Below are positions 1 to 12,987 of a DNA stretch of 64,000 nt, in pieces. The stretch comes from Aphrophora alni (taxonomy: Eukaryota; Arthropoda; Insecta; Hemiptera; Aphrophoridae): assembly GCA_963513935.1 (NCBI GenBank), contig OY740769.1, forward strand, positions 36,421,120 through 36,485,119. The letters run 5' to 3'. Position numbers and translations under genes: made by a program. Every line of letters starts with the position of its first letter. Position 1 is the first letter of the stretch. Under the pieces are notes generated by a model, which was not told the DNA's origin, did not search any database, and saw only the letters and a program-made list of their open reading frames with translations.

Positions 1-112
1 TTCAAAGTACGTGAAGTGTATCGAATCGTGCTGGAATCATTGTAATAAAATCAATGGATTTTACCTAACTATACAGTTTTGTCAGTAGTTGAAAAAGATA
101 ATAACCTTCTAC

Positions 113-116
<4 letters not shown>

Positions 117-160
<44 letters not shown>
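117..160. repeat. (CA)n microsatellite
   Basis: Uninterrupted AC dinucleotide run of about 44 bp. Any reading frame through it gives an artefactual Thr-His repeat, so the short open frames that cross it are not genes. Confidence 0.97.
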
Positions 161-163
<3 letters not shown>

Positions 164-335
164 CGCGAATGTGCCTTACGATTGACGCCACCTACCGCGA
201 CCCCTTACTCCACGCGACTCGAACCTCGCTTTGGAACGTCCCTCGTCAGGAGTTCTTGTCTCTCTACAATCGCGGACAAGACCAAGATGCTCACTTTTAC
301 CCTTTTATCAATCAAAGCTATTGCAAACCTTGGCT
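161..335. other. GC-richer segment of unknown origin
   Basis: Directly after the CA tract the sequence becomes clearly richer in G+C and CpG than its surroundings, then returns to AT-rich DNA. No frame shows a recognisable domain. It may be the edge of a mobile element or a regulatory patch; nothing in the sequence decides between them. Confidence 0.3.
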
Positions 336-1000
336 TTTGCAAGTATGAGTCTGTGCTCATTAACTTACAATTTTTTAATTATACGAAAATTCCCTGAATT
401 TTATTTTATCGCTCACTGAATTTACTACTTTCCTTTTCACACTCTCTTTCTCTGGGGAAGTGCCTTTTTGGAAGAAATCGTTTCCTGAATTATGGTAATA
501 ATTTCTTCAAAATTTTATCTTTATTATGTTTTACCAGAGCACAGTTATAGTAATTAATTTCTTACTCTTGAATTATCTTAAAAAAAGCAATGTTAATAAA
601 CAGAATCATAAATGAAAAGAAATAAACTTGAGAATAAAATTTTATGTCTTATTGACCTTCAACAAAGATTAAAACAATTTTAAAATTTTATAACACAACA
701 ATAAACAACAAAATATGACACAAATAATCTAATAGAAATTTCTTATATACTAACACAAATTGAAAAAAGCTAGACTATTTCATCAGACTATTTCACAGAT
801 AGCTTTTCCTGCCCTGAAATAGTCGTATTTTTAAGTTTGAAATATTTTTTACACCAAAGCAGAGTGAATTGAGTTTACTGAAGTTAATTTCTCAAAATTT
901 CCCCAATGAATTTACTATTTAAATGACTTTACTCTTTACGAATTATTCCTTAGATTTAGTGTACCTTCACACTTAACATGAAGCTCTCGTAGTTTTGAAG
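336..1000. other. AT-rich non-coding DNA
   Basis: No gene-like frame, RNA gene or clear repeat seen. It contains a short pyrimidine-rich patch near 430-460. Confidence 0.5.
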
Positions 1001-1930
1001 TTATTTGTTGTAATCGGTGTATGATGTCTCTAAGTTATTTTCTCTCCAAGTCCTGGATATTTCAAAGTTGTTGACTGCTGGTAGTAATCTCGAAACCCTG
1101 CTGAGTCGCCTTCAATGTAGATGAATCTTCATGCACCTTGACTTTCGAAATTAGTTGAAAATTTTCCAAATTACTTTTACTATTGATTTAAATATTTATG
1201 TTAAAATTTACTAAGTTGAATTTAGAATAGTTTAGTAGAGTGACTAAAGCAACGTCTTCCCTGCTCGGAGTCTGGTACTAGAGTATCCGTCTTTCGGCAG
1301 ACAATTTTGGTTCTCCCTTTCTGTGGGAATCTTCCCTTAAAAGGTAACCACTTTTTCTCCCTTTCGTGAAGAAATGTCTCTTCTTTACGTTTCGTATTTT
1401 CTGGCTGTTTTGTTCTGATATTTTTATACTAGAAGCTGTTCTAGGTATAGTTTTTACCTATTGTATAGTTTTTATTTACTATTTTCTATTAAAAATCCTT
1501 TTAATAGATATTTGGATCTTTCTATTATTTTATGTTATCTGTGATGACGGTTGTCCATGCGAAGTCCAACATCTGATCTGTGACGTAGAGCTGCTTTGCG
1601 CGACTTTCCTGTTAATTCCTGCAATTTGTGATTTTGAACACTTTTACGTACAACTTGCTGTAACTTCTGAACGGCTGGTCCGATCGTCGATTTCTCTTCG
1701 GATTCCTCTTCTGTCCAAACTTGGGGATCGTGTAAAACTCGATTGGTCGTTATCGCCCATTTAGTTTACGAGTTATCGCACTTTTCCTGTAGGTCAATTT
1801 TTTCACTTTTTAACTTTCGATTTAAGTCCTTTTTAACGTAGCTCGCTTTGCTCTCGAGTTATTGGTCCTCGAAGTCGTGAGTTTTTGATCGTCGTATTAT
1901 TTGATTATAAACCCCTCCCCCATTATCAAT
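1000..1930. other. GC-richer island, possibly an unclassified repeat
   Basis: Composition is more balanced than in the flanks, with several CpGs around 1540-1900. An open frame of 132 codons (1366-1764, +) crosses it. Its first 60 residues are a run of Phe, Leu and Ile, and the rest is Ser/Leu/Arg-rich without a family signature, so I do not call it a gene. The reverse strand shows no better frame. A long terminal repeat or untranslated part of an old retroelement is possible, but this is inference from composition alone. Confidence 0.3.
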
Positions 1931-2007
1931 TTTCACATCTGCTCTGTTGTTTTACACTTTTACATAATTAATATACATTATTGCTTAATTTAATTCTTTG
2001 ACTCATG

Positions 2008-2009
<2 letters not shown>

Positions 2010-2063
<54 letters not shown>
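2010..2063. repeat. (TA)n microsatellite
   Basis: About 26 uninterrupted TA units. The 50 bp that follow resemble the DNA just after the (TA)n tract at 63.64-63.68 kb (ACTATAGTT-like, then TCACTGA, then an ACG/TCGTC block), so this tract may be the centre of a decayed copy of the same element. Confidence 0.95.
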
Positions 2064-2064
<1 letters not shown>

Positions 2065-5000
2065 TTATAGTTTTATATGTTTGGTTTAATCACTGAAACG
2101 TCGTCTTCATGAAAATAAATGTTTTGTTTGTAGATATTTTTGTATTTATATAATTTTATACTGAATTCAACAATTGTTACTAATTGAAATTGAACATATA
2201 TGGAGTTTTTATTTAACGTACAATATCGAACAAAATTATTAAGAGCAGCCTACTATTTTGACTTCTGGTCTTATTCATCCTCAGAATTTGTTGGTGAATG
2301 TGTTAATAAAAATATGATTAATGAAAAGTAAATTTATAAATGAAACTGATTGATGCGATATTGTAACTTACAGATAAAATATGAAATCACTAAAAGAATT
2401 AATCAATTTCCATATTAAGTTATGGCACCACCAATACGTGATGTTATGTTGGTTTGCTGAATGTACCTGTGGATGAGCTATGTAAATATTGTCAACAAAT
2501 TTTATCATTTTTATTTTATAGTTATTTTATCGATTCAATATTAAATTATACTATTTACATGTAGATTAACATGTGTTATGTTTTATAGCTATATGAAATA
2601 GAAGTCTAAGTTAAATATCACTGGAAGTCAGCTATAAAATATATGAATGTTATTCTAATATAATTAATTATATACATATTTCTGTATTGATTAACTTACT
2701 GATTCTATATTTTTCGTTACCAAAAAAAACCTTCATTTATTTTAATTAAACAAATACATTATATAATTTAAAACAATTTAAAAATATTTGTTATAACTCA
2801 AATTATTTCAATTGTACTTCAATGTTCAAGTAATATTTATTTATTTTTTGTAAACTTATAATCTATATGTGTAAGTATTGCATTCCATGGGACAAGTAAT
2901 TATTATTGATTATAGTTTTTGTTTCCATGTACAAATTAATGTGTTAATGATGGTCAATTAAATTTACTAATAAATTAATAAGGGTTTTATGTTGTAGATT
3001 TATTAAAGATGCATTGTAGTCTTAATCAGTAATGTTGCTTTTAATTCACAGACAGGCTCAAAAATTTTAAATTCAAAATCTCCATCCCTGTATAGGGAGT
3101 GATAGATAAAATTATATTTGGCAATATAATTATTACATTTATTCTCATGGTAGTATATGCATTTCTTAAGTAACCACCTGTAAATCTACTCACTCTACAC
3201 TTACAACAATTAATCCAATGCAAGAATAAATTGATGTCACTTTTGCCTAACGTAACTCTACTTACGTTTTGTTAGTTGTTGAATATGGCTTTAACAAGAC
3301 TTTACCAGGATGTAAGGCGCAATGTCACTTTTATAAATATTAAACATGATTTGTAATATAAATATTGAGAATTAAGTCTTGACGTCGACAACAACCCCTT
3401 AATAAAGATATTAATAGAAGCTCTGCAACGACTAGAGCGAGATTTTCAGGGCTTTGTAAAACGGTTCTTACTAATTTTCCAACAACGGTTTTCATAAAAT
3501 TGCTTCCTTTATTTTTTCACATACAATTAATGTTACAATACATAATCATTTCCGATCTGGAAACTGAAATGTAAATAATAAATTCCACAGTTCGGGATGA
3601 CTAATTTCACAATTTATTCCATTCTTGTTTAACAATTGTCAATACATTTTTGACAATTTTAAACTCCCTATCTAAAGCTCTTTACACCCTAGTTACGGAG
3701 TAAACGTATAGGTGTACATTAAGGAATTAAAAACTCCAATAAATGTTAAATACTTCTAAAAAGTAATGTTAAAATAATTTAAATTATATTACCAATATTA
3801 TATTGTTCTTACTAATTTTATTACTTTACATCTTATATCGAGCAGATCCTGTGAAGTCAATTTGTTTTGGAGTTATTGTAGGCATTTTCCAATTTTGACT
3901 TTAATAGTAACACAATGTCATGTAGATCAACAAGATGAAAAAGCATATAATATAGACATATGCATTTCTTAGACGAGTAAAATGTATTGACTAAAGAATT
4001 TATGCAGACACAATTCTTAAAATAAAAAAGAAATTCTTTTTGAACAAATAATAAAAGACAGGAACATTCTAGGTATTTTTCATTTATAATCTAATTATGT
4101 GGTTTTAACAGTATGATTTTAAATCTACTATATTCTTTATTTTATTAAAAAGTTATTTGATGAATACTTTAAAGCTGCACTACTAAATTATTAAATTTAA
4201 GATTTGTAATAAATAGGGATTAAATACTGTTTTAAATTTAACTTTTAATTATTTATTTATTATGGAAGTTTGGTTGATACATTTTAATCAAAGTATTGAT
4301 TATCTTTATGTTTGCACTAATGTGTGGGACTTAATAGTTAAATATGAAATATTATTTTAATTACATCAGTTAACTACATACAAGCATTTGTTTAATTTTT
4401 CCATTTTATTAAAATGAAGAATTTTTCCAATAGTGTTTTGTATTGCATCATTGCTCAGTTTAGTATTATAGCTTCGAATCACGCTCAGGAATTATTTCCC
4501 TTAATGATAATTGATAATCCTACAATTATTTGAATCACACATTCTGTTAAATGTGTTATATAATAATACAGTATTACTGGAAATGATGTCTACAAAATAA
4601 TCATAAATATTTTTTTACAACTATAAAATCTGTTTACCTTGGAAACTAACTGTATTCTTTAATAAACAGAAACTAACAGTGTTTATTACGCTAAAAGAAC
4701 ACTCGCCCTCAAACGATCAACATAATTATGTCTTTCTACAATTCAAACTGTTACGCCAGGACAAGTATCAAGGTCATTATCGTTCATGTTCTACATAGTA
4801 ATATAATTACGTGACTTCTGGTGTTGCCAGATATTTCTAGTTAAATGTATTTTCCGCACAGTATAGAATGTTAAAATATATAATATGGTTCAATACGTGA
4901 AAAAATGTAAATATAGTATCACGTTATCTAATTAAATGACGGATAACAATGATTTGTCATTAAAACAAATACTTGTCTTATTTTGTAACACACATATTTA

Positions 5001-6549
5001 TGCTTAAAGAATAATATTACATTAATTTATATTATTGATAAGAACCATTTAACTAAATTGCGAAGCTTGCCAGGTGTTTACTTTGCCTTTTTGATAACTA
5101 ATTAAATTTATTATTTAATTATTCGCTGTGAAGTTTATACTTAAAGATAACACTAGGGGATTGTTAATTCAATAATAAAAATTTTACAAAAACTGGATAA
5201 ATATTATTTTAGAAAAACACCCTTTTTTAGAAACTTAGTGTAATATAAAAATGGTAGTTATTTATTTTTACTGAGAGGATGTTGTTCACTTGTTTTAAAA
5301 ACGAGCCCGAATAATTAAAAAATATATAACTTATGTATATATTATATTACACATTGCTAAAGAGTACTGAGAGTACAAGAGTATACTAAATAATACTCAT
5401 TTTATATCATAAATTATTATTACATTGATCCTAATTTATTAGTATAATCACCCGTTTTTTTATTAAGTATTTATTTTTAACTTGCATCATAAAGGAAAAT
5501 GTCTCAGATTATGGTTGATGTTAGACATTTCCGTAATAATAACCGGGAAAAATATCATTTTATTCCTATGATTCACTAAAGGAGACAAACAAAGCTTTTC
5601 AATTTAGGATCTTTAAAAGCAATTTATTCCTGGGAAAGGTTGCGAGTTATTAAATCCGGAAATTTAATCAATACTCTGATTTGTCCCCTAGATGAAGATT
5701 CATAATGACTTTATTTTTAATGAAATATGTTGGTTTTAACTTATTTTCCACTTTAAATGTTTATTATTAAAGAGACCAAATGTAGTTAAAAATCAATAAT
5801 TGTATTGTTAACGCTACTAACATTTTACATTGTTATTATTCTGAAAAATTAAAATTTATTATTGGAGAGTTTTGAAAATTCAAATTGTACTTTACTAATG
5901 TAAAACAGATTATGGAGTTCAGTGTTGCAGAGTCAGTGAAAGCTCGTTTAGCGTGGTGCACCTGTCTACTTGGATAATGGCTGTTGGCGTTGAAATGTTC
6001 CTTATGCTATGCCACTCAACTATCCTTTTAGTTCAACGATCTTAAAGTAAGATGGTGCAAACAATAATTAAAAAATCCTGTATCCTGTTTAACTGCGCGG
6101 AAAGTTTACATTTAACTAAATTTCAATATTTGTTCCAGTGAACTTCTAATTTTAGTTAGAATAAATATTAATGTGCCTCGACCATCCACTACACTGATTT
6201 TATACAAATTTACCAATATCTTCAGATTTAACATTTAACTTTATGCCGTTATCTTACAGATGCCAAAGAACAAACACAATATAAAGACACAAAAACCGAA
6301 GTATACTGGTGAAAGGAATCGATAGAAGTAAAAAACACGCAAGAAGATAGAATTGAATAATAACTTGGCGAAATAAATCATTTACTTAAGAAATAAAATC
6401 TCTGTAAACTACAAGCCGTTTCATTTAATTTAGTGTTTCAATGGGATTATTAGTGAACAATACTAATCGTAGCACAGTTTATAGCATGAAACTTCATATT
6501 CATATGAATCTGAATAGGAGAAATATTTTGTTACTGTATAATTTCAAAG

Positions 6550-6550
<1 letters not shown>
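2064..6550. other. AT-rich non-coding DNA
   Basis: No gene or RNA gene recognised on either strand. Open frames are short and of low complexity. A weakly conserved patch at about 3090-3190 (TATAGGGAGTGAT, then GTAACCACC) may be a very old relative of the repeat at 10.74-11.05 kb. Confidence 0.5.

Positions 6551-6606
<56 letters not shown>
6551..6606. repeat. (TA)n microsatellite
   Basis: About 28 uninterrupted TA units with unique AT-rich DNA on both sides. Confidence 0.96.
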
Positions 6607-6608
<2 letters not shown>

Positions 6609-6696
6609 TCTTAAATTGTAACCAAACTAATTTCTACTTGTCATTGAGTGAATTTATAAATTTACATTTTTGTATTCTCTCCCTCCGTTTTCTCTC

Positions 6697-7158
6697 TTGC
6701 TATGTAACGTTTTTCAACAAGTTGTCATATCAAATTACTATTATGTCTTGATTTGCGTGCTTCAATTTAATAAACCATTATCTAATTAAATTTATGTCAC
6801 AGTTAGCAACTCAGAGGGTAATTTAAGGTGCAAAAACTGTAATTATTGAAATAACTTCTAATGATAGACTACCAAATTATTAAAAATATGTAATAAGTTG
6901 TTTGGCTTTTATTTTCAAAACAAATTTAGAAATTCCAGGACTAAATTAGCCTACTTACAATTTTGTATACCTACTATGTGACATTGCTATGTCTTGCTAT
7001 GTATCATTTTTTAACAAGTTGCCATATCAAACTACTATTTAATATGTCTTGATTTGTGTGCTTCAATTTAATAAACCATTATCTAATTCAATTTATTTCT
7101 CAGTTTCACAGTATCTAGGACTAAATTTCTTACAATTTTGTATACCTACTATGTGAAA
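6697..7158. repeat. Imperfect tandem duplication
   Basis: Two direct copies. Unit 1 is about 6697-6987 and unit 2 about 6993-7158. Both begin CTTGCTATGTA, share CTTCAATTTAATAAACCATT, and end with an ACAATTTTGTATACCTACTATGTGA block. Unit 2 lacks roughly 120 bp from the middle of unit 1. Many substitutions separate the copies, so the duplication is not recent. No coding potential. Confidence 0.85.
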
Positions 7159-7170
7159 ACTTAAAGTTTA

Positions 7171-8183
7171 AAACAATTATGAGTACAATAACGTAATTCC
7201 AAATCCTAAAAATACCTAAAAAGGTTGTATATTTGGTAGGCATACCATAAATGTTGGGCAATAAAAGTACAAATAGCTTTAAAAAACTTGCAATCGAAAA
7301 AGAAGTTATCAAAGAAGAACATCGATTTAAATTTTACTTCTGAAGTTGTTTCAACTTTGTCCATTCAAAGAAAAGAAACTGTAACTATGACTCTTTGTCA
7401 ATAATAGTAGAACGAAAAATATTTATAACATGGTGATGCCATTGGAAGACTACTTGAAATTATATTTTTGTGATACTAAATTGTGTTAAACACCGAGCGC
7501 AATCTTTGCCATCATACATGTGGTTACTCGACTGGTTGACTGGTTACTTGGCAACTTGGTCTAGGTGGTCCACGTAGCCACATAAAAATCACATCCAGAA
7601 ATTGAGTCGTGTTATTAATAAATTAGTCTTAAGGGTAATTTTTATTTTATTCAAATAAAATGTTTAATCATGAAGATCAAGGTTTATTTTAGTTATTGAC
7701 ATTAGCATGAAGTGTGTATTTTTACAAAACTTTTATGACTCTAGGAAGTCAACATAATTCACGTTATAGAAATTGAGTACCCGATAGGTATTGACTAAAT
7801 AATTCTGCTGTTATTTATTGAAAGTTGGAAGACAGATATGAAGTAGAACTTCAGTCATGATTTCTATATTTTAAAATTCATTATTTTTCCTTACACTAAT
7901 GATACTTATAACTTTATAAAATTATATTTTAAAGAACGTAATTTGTTACAAATAAAAATTTTGAGTGACACTCATTGTTTCAAATTATTTCATAGATTTT
8001 TCATTGGAGCCATTCAAATCAAAATAAAATTGTTTCCTTATTTTATAAAAATGACGACAAAAATGATGTTTCTGTGAACAAGTGACAATATTACATACCG
8101 TATATTTTGCCTCATTTTTATGAGAATAAAGATGAAAACTTTGTTTCTATGAACATATGCGTGTCTGATAATGCCATTAAGTG
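7171..8183. other. AT-rich non-coding DNA
   Basis: Nothing recognised. A short stretch near 7530-7580 has several GGTTAC/CTGGTT repeats but no larger structure. Confidence 0.45.
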
Positions 8184-8265
8184 CTATAAATATTGAGATT
8201 GACTTGTGAGATGATATTAGACGGAATAAAATTCGAACACAAGTTGTTCATGTATTACACTCATG
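8184..8265 (+). repeat. Decayed copy of the inverted-repeat element at 63.6 kb
   Basis: Matches 63566-63625 over about 60 bp: both read ATAAATATTGAG, then TTGACTTGTGAGAT, then an ATATTAGA block, then GAACACAAG. Beyond this it has lost the (TA)n core and the stem-loop of the 63.6 kb copy. A small palindrome (TATTACAC...GTGTAATA) follows. Non-coding. Confidence 0.7.
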
Positions 8266-8751
8266 TGTAATAACTTATTATTTATAGGCCGAGTTGGCAA
8301 ATTATATTTACATGTAAGTAACATATGATAATTACTTAGTTGCTAAAACGTCTTTTAGGCTCTATGTTTCTTGGAGACATATTATGCGTGTTACTTTTAC
8401 ACGACGTTTTATGTTAGTAAAACTGAAGCGATCTTTCTTTTTATTTTCTTAGTATATTTTTGTAACTGGTATTAGTTTAAGAATGTTATATTGTATTAAC
8501 AATAACATTTAGTGATTTGATTTCGTCGTTATATAACGTATGAAACAAATATTTAAAATACTTTAGGCGCAGTAAAATGAAAATAAAAAAAACTTTCGTT
8601 CTAGCTACACTAGTCTCACAAGAATAGTTGACGGCATTACATGGTACAAAATATCCGTTGCTTGTCTTGTTATTCCTACATTTAAATCTTATATCCTTTA
8701 TATGTACGTTGTAATTTCATTCGTCAGAGTTAATATTTATCATATTTAACC

Positions 8752-9441
8752 AAATATGGCCTTGATATCAACAGTCAAAAGACAAAATTCATGATGATCT
8801 CCAAACACCGAAACGACAATGCCCGAATATTTATCAATGATCAGCAGTTGGAACGAGTGGAGCACACAATGTACCTGGGAACAATAATAAATGGAGAGTG
8901 GGACATGACACAAGAGATTAAGTCACGCATATCCAGAGCAACAGCTGCCTTCAATAAAATGAACAAAGTTTTCAAGAGCCATGATGTTACCATTGAAACA
9001 AAAATGAGACTTTTGAGGTGTTACGTATTTTCTATTTTTCTGTATGGAGCAGAGTCATGGACAGTAAACAAGAGCATGATTAAAAGGATTGAAGCTTTTG
9101 AACTATGGTTGTACCGGAGAATGCTCAAAATATCATGGACAGAGCATGTAACAAATGAAGAAGTTCTAAGACGGATGAAGAAATCCAGAGAGATTTTGGA
9201 CACCATTAAGATCCGTAAGCTACAATACTTAGGACACATCATGAGAAATGAGTCCAGATACTCTCTGCTGCAGCTCATCATGCAGGGAAAAATAGATGGA
9301 AGGAGAGGACCAGGAAGACGAAGAATATCCTGGTTGCATAACCTTAGGGAATGGACCGGAAAAACATCTGTTGAACTTTTCCGAATTGCTGTCAACAGAG
9401 TCAAACTTACCCTGCTGGTCGCCAACGTCCGAAACGGATAG
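8752..9441 (+). CDS. Non-LTR retrotransposon reverse transcriptase, C-terminal fragment
   Basis: This open frame of about 230 codons has its first Met at 8791; it stays open back to 8734 and homology-like sequence starts near 8752 (KYGLDINSQKTKFMMIS). It matches the end of the endonuclease/reverse-transcriptase polyproteins common in arthropods. In order it shows the KTKxMxIS segment after the palm, a TMYLGTIIN motif, the RLLRCYVFSIFLYGAESWTV block, RRMLKISW, the LGHIMRN block and the RRGPGRRR basic stretch. The catalytic palm (YxDD) and the endonuclease domain are absent, so it is a 5'-truncated copy and cannot transpose by itself. The frame has no internal stop, which suggests a fairly recent insertion. 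A residue or two may be missing near the C-terminus. The long frame on the opposite strand is a shadow. Confidence 0.92.
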   Translation, partial: KYGLDINSQKTKFMMISKHRNDNARIFINDQQLERVEHTMYLGTIINGEWDMTQEIKSRISRATAAFNKMNKVFKSHDVTIETKMRLLRCYVFSIFLYGAESWTVNKSMIKRIEAFELWLYRRMLKISWTEHVTNEEVLRRMKKSREILDTIKIRKLQYLGHIMRNESRYSLLQLIMQGKIDGRRGPGRRRISWLHNLREWTGKTSVELFRIAVNRVKLTLLVANVRNG

Positions 9442-10739
9442 CGCACTATAAGAAGAATATTTATCAAGCTTGTTCCTTATTGTATCTCTCTGTTTTCATG
9501 CATACCTCACAATCATAAAGTATAAACACAAGTATTAATGTTATGACATTGAATAAATATGGTGGTTCAATTGATTTTCAAAAATATCAATTATATAAGT
9601 TCATAATTGATATTTTAAAATTTGATTTAATCGAAGGTGTAATATATTTTCATAATACATGTTTTTTTTGTAATATAGACCATAAAAAGAATGCTAATAC
9701 AATAATTCTAGAATGCTTTTCGCAGTCTAGAGAAGAAGCAACGTGTATAATTTCCATAAGACTACTTTTACTGCTACTTAAAATAATAATTTCACATTAA
9801 TTATGACTATTACTGTAATAGTCTGAAAAGATCAGTTTTATTAGACGGTTATTGATTACTATATTAACTATAAGTTTTTACATTTTTATTTCACGAGTTA
9901 TATTAACCTTAATTAATGGTAACCTATTTTATTATTCCTGTCACAGATCACAATTTCTTTTCTTCTTTACTTCAGGGTATAAATAAAAATACTAAATCTT
10001 ACATCTGAAATTCTTCATATTACAAAATATAATGTCGCATGATATAAATTATACATGTCCTTGCTCAACATGTTTTCATTGCAGGTATAATTTAGGACAC
10101 AGTTTCATAGTTGCTTTGTCTTTGACGGATTTACTGTTGTTCCTCTAAGATTTATCCTCTACTTTCTACATTATGCTTCTGTACATATAGTTAGTTATAT
10201 AACTTCCCAAACATTTCACACAATATGTAAACTCCATCTCACTGAAACATAAACTGAAGTTGTGCATTATAAATATAATATTATTAATATTGTTTTTACT
10301 TTCAATCTATGTGAACATATGGAGCAGTACATATCGACATACATATTTACAATGGGAATCAAATATCTTTCTTTAAGTATATTTATATTATGGTAAATAT
10401 CTTTAGTTTATACGTTTATATATCTAACTTTCATATAAAAAGTGAAAAATATAATATTTGGCAATTTATTCATGTTTTTTGTCTTCATATAAAAAAGAAC
10501 TCCCTAAATTGAGCAGATTGTCAAACATAGTAAACAATAGGCACTAAATTTTTAATAAATTATTTTAATTACTGCAATTGAATATAATTAAGGAAACAGA
10601 TATACGTTGATTTCAAACATGTTAAACGGTGTTTTAAACAAACATGTTTTAAACGGTGATGGTAATGTTAGTTCATCGTATATTTTCTGGGTTTAATTTA
10701 CACTCAGGCAAGACGTCAATACAGAATATGAAATATATT
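9442..10739. other. AT-rich non-coding DNA with retroelement 3' tail
   Basis: The first 100 bp or so probably belong to the 3' untranslated tail of the non-LTR element. The rest shows no recognisable feature; an 85-codon frame at 9543-9800 is low complexity. Confidence 0.4.
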
Positions 10740-11055
10740 TAATTCCCCATAGGCAACAAAGTATTTCACTGTTCCCTGTAGTATATTTATTGTGCTATAG
10801 CTTGTACAACTGTTGCAATATTACCAAATATATCGTGTATTGCTATAATACGTCCCCAATTATAGAGGGTGACTATAAATATCCCTCTTATCGTAATCTT
10901 CAGCATATTTTATCTTATATTCAATAATAATAACTTCATTACAATTCACATTCCCTAATATTAAATAACAAGCGAATAAATCAAGTAGTAACCACCATCA
11001 AATAATGCGTTGATATTGATCAAGCACCAGCGTGTCATCTTGAAATAGGCATTCA
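10740..11055. repeat. Diverged dispersed repeat, copy 1
   Basis: Aligns with 54700-55040 on the same strand. The clearest blocks are a TATAGAG(G/T)GTGA segment, a CTAATATTAAATAA segment, and AATGCGTTGA, then TCAAG, then CAGCG and TCATCTT/TTATCTTC. Identity looks like about 65-70% by eye with small gaps. No protein or RNA family recognised. Confidence 0.6.
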
Positions 11056-12985
11056 TATTCCTTTCAAATTATCTTTTGGCGAAACTGAAAGATTATTTAT
11101 ATATTAAGTTTTTCACCGCCATGCAAATTATTTGTGTAAGGACTTGGTTGGTGTATTGCAGACAAATACATTTGGGGAATTGGACTTGATCAAGTGAGTC
11201 ACTTTTATTAAATTAAAAATAATAAAAGAAGCAATCTATTTAGAACAATTATATTTATGTTGTTGTATTATGGACAATTATTTTAAAAAGTCAATTTCCT
11301 TGCAATTTTACTTTATTGTCATTTCATCGTCATTCTATCAAATAATAGATATATTATGTGTATTACGTGCAGAATATATATTTGTGACCACCTTAATCAG
11401 ACAATTGTTATTTGTAATAACGACTGATATCAATGCGACCGAATTTTATCAATTTCATCCGTAGCCAGTTCAGTACCAGATGAAATGTTTATATTTTTAA
11501 TTAACCAAATGTTTTAATATAACTACCGCTTAAACCCAAAAAAAGTTAATTTTTCAATTTTACATTTCTATAAAACATTTGCTGAAATGCAAATATATGA
11601 AACGAAACGAGAATAATTCATCGTAACATTATCACAATTGTCCTTTCTGGAACTAACCGCTTTAGATAATAGGTTCCCGAACGTTTAAGTGTAGTTTTTT
11701 CCTTGGTTTTTAGAATGGAAATTAGAAAACGTTAGTGCAGTGTGTATAAAATATTTAGCAATCACCTTATCTTTAACTAGATCGATAAACACGAATGTGC
11801 AAGATTGCATTAAAGCAACCTTAGATTCTCGTCTCAGTAAATTTACGCTATACACGGCCTAATTAGTTGGTGCTAATTTGCCTCTGGATACTGATAATTA
11901 CATTGACTTTTGGACATATTAGATGCAAATAATATTTTATCGTTAAGAACATTATGTTTAAACCCGAACCTGGTTTATAAATATTTACATTGCAAAATAA
12001 GCAGGTCTCTCGTTCTAAAGAGAGTGTGGAACAGTGCACAGTTACAGTCTATGTAATGGCGCGCTTATAAGAAACTTATACCATACGTGTGTTACAAATA
12101 GGCCTACTGTACTTACGTCATTTAAATATAATTTTATTGATTTAAAATATTGAATTAAAAATAATTTTGTACTATAAATATATATATCAACTCAATACAT
12201 TCGATCAAAATCTGTCTTCCTTTTGAGGTTAAAGATCACTTTACAAACGATAGACTGTCATCATTTTTAAAACTATTTTTATTAACTCAGTGATCATAAA
12301 ACTGTTTTTGCATTTAAAAACGTTTCCTACCATCAATAAAACTTTATATATTCTACGATTAAATGAGGATGTGACGACAACATAAATCTAATTATAAACA
12401 CGAATAACTTTATCTGTTACACTTTTCGAAAAAATAATCTTATTTATTCTACCTTCTTTATAATTTAAAGCTGTATTAAGTAGAAGCAGGGGTAATCCAT
12501 CATGCCATGGGATAAGGTAGACATTCAATTAAAATGATATATGACGAGAAAACTAGATTTCACACAGACACAACTCCATGAATGTAACGTTTATGAATGT
12601 AACGTAAAGGTGTCAGACTTTTCATAACACCAGAAATTGCAGTAAAATGTTGCATGTATAAGGACATTGACTTTACTTCATGTAGACGAAACTGTCAAAA
12701 GTTAGAAATATTACGTGCTGTATTGCAGCTGAAATAGACAGTTAATAATGAAAAATATAAAATCAAGTAGGCCCTACGTAGAATTTTAATGTTTTATGGT
12801 AGTTTATAAGTAACAAATTATAATTCCACAAATCACTGTAATGACTCAACTCTCTCGTTATGACTATAGATAGTGATTCCATTTTACTTAAATATTAATT
12901 TAGCATATTTAACTTAGATTTGATAAAAAAGTTTTTGAATGTGTACGAATTTCATCTTTTGAGTGTGTACTAGATCGTGTATATA
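11056..12985. other. AT-rich non-coding DNA
   Basis: No gene recognised. A small direct duplication of GAATGTAACGT lies near 12580-12605. Confidence 0.45.
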
Positions 12986-12987
12986 TA

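Noticed and set aside
79..419. Three overlapping frames through the CA repeat
   Set aside because: They exist because the dinucleotide repeat has no stops in several frames; no domain is seen.
9021..9467. 148-codon reverse-strand frame
   Set aside because: Antisense shadow of the reverse transcriptase fragment, which has clear family motifs on the + strand.
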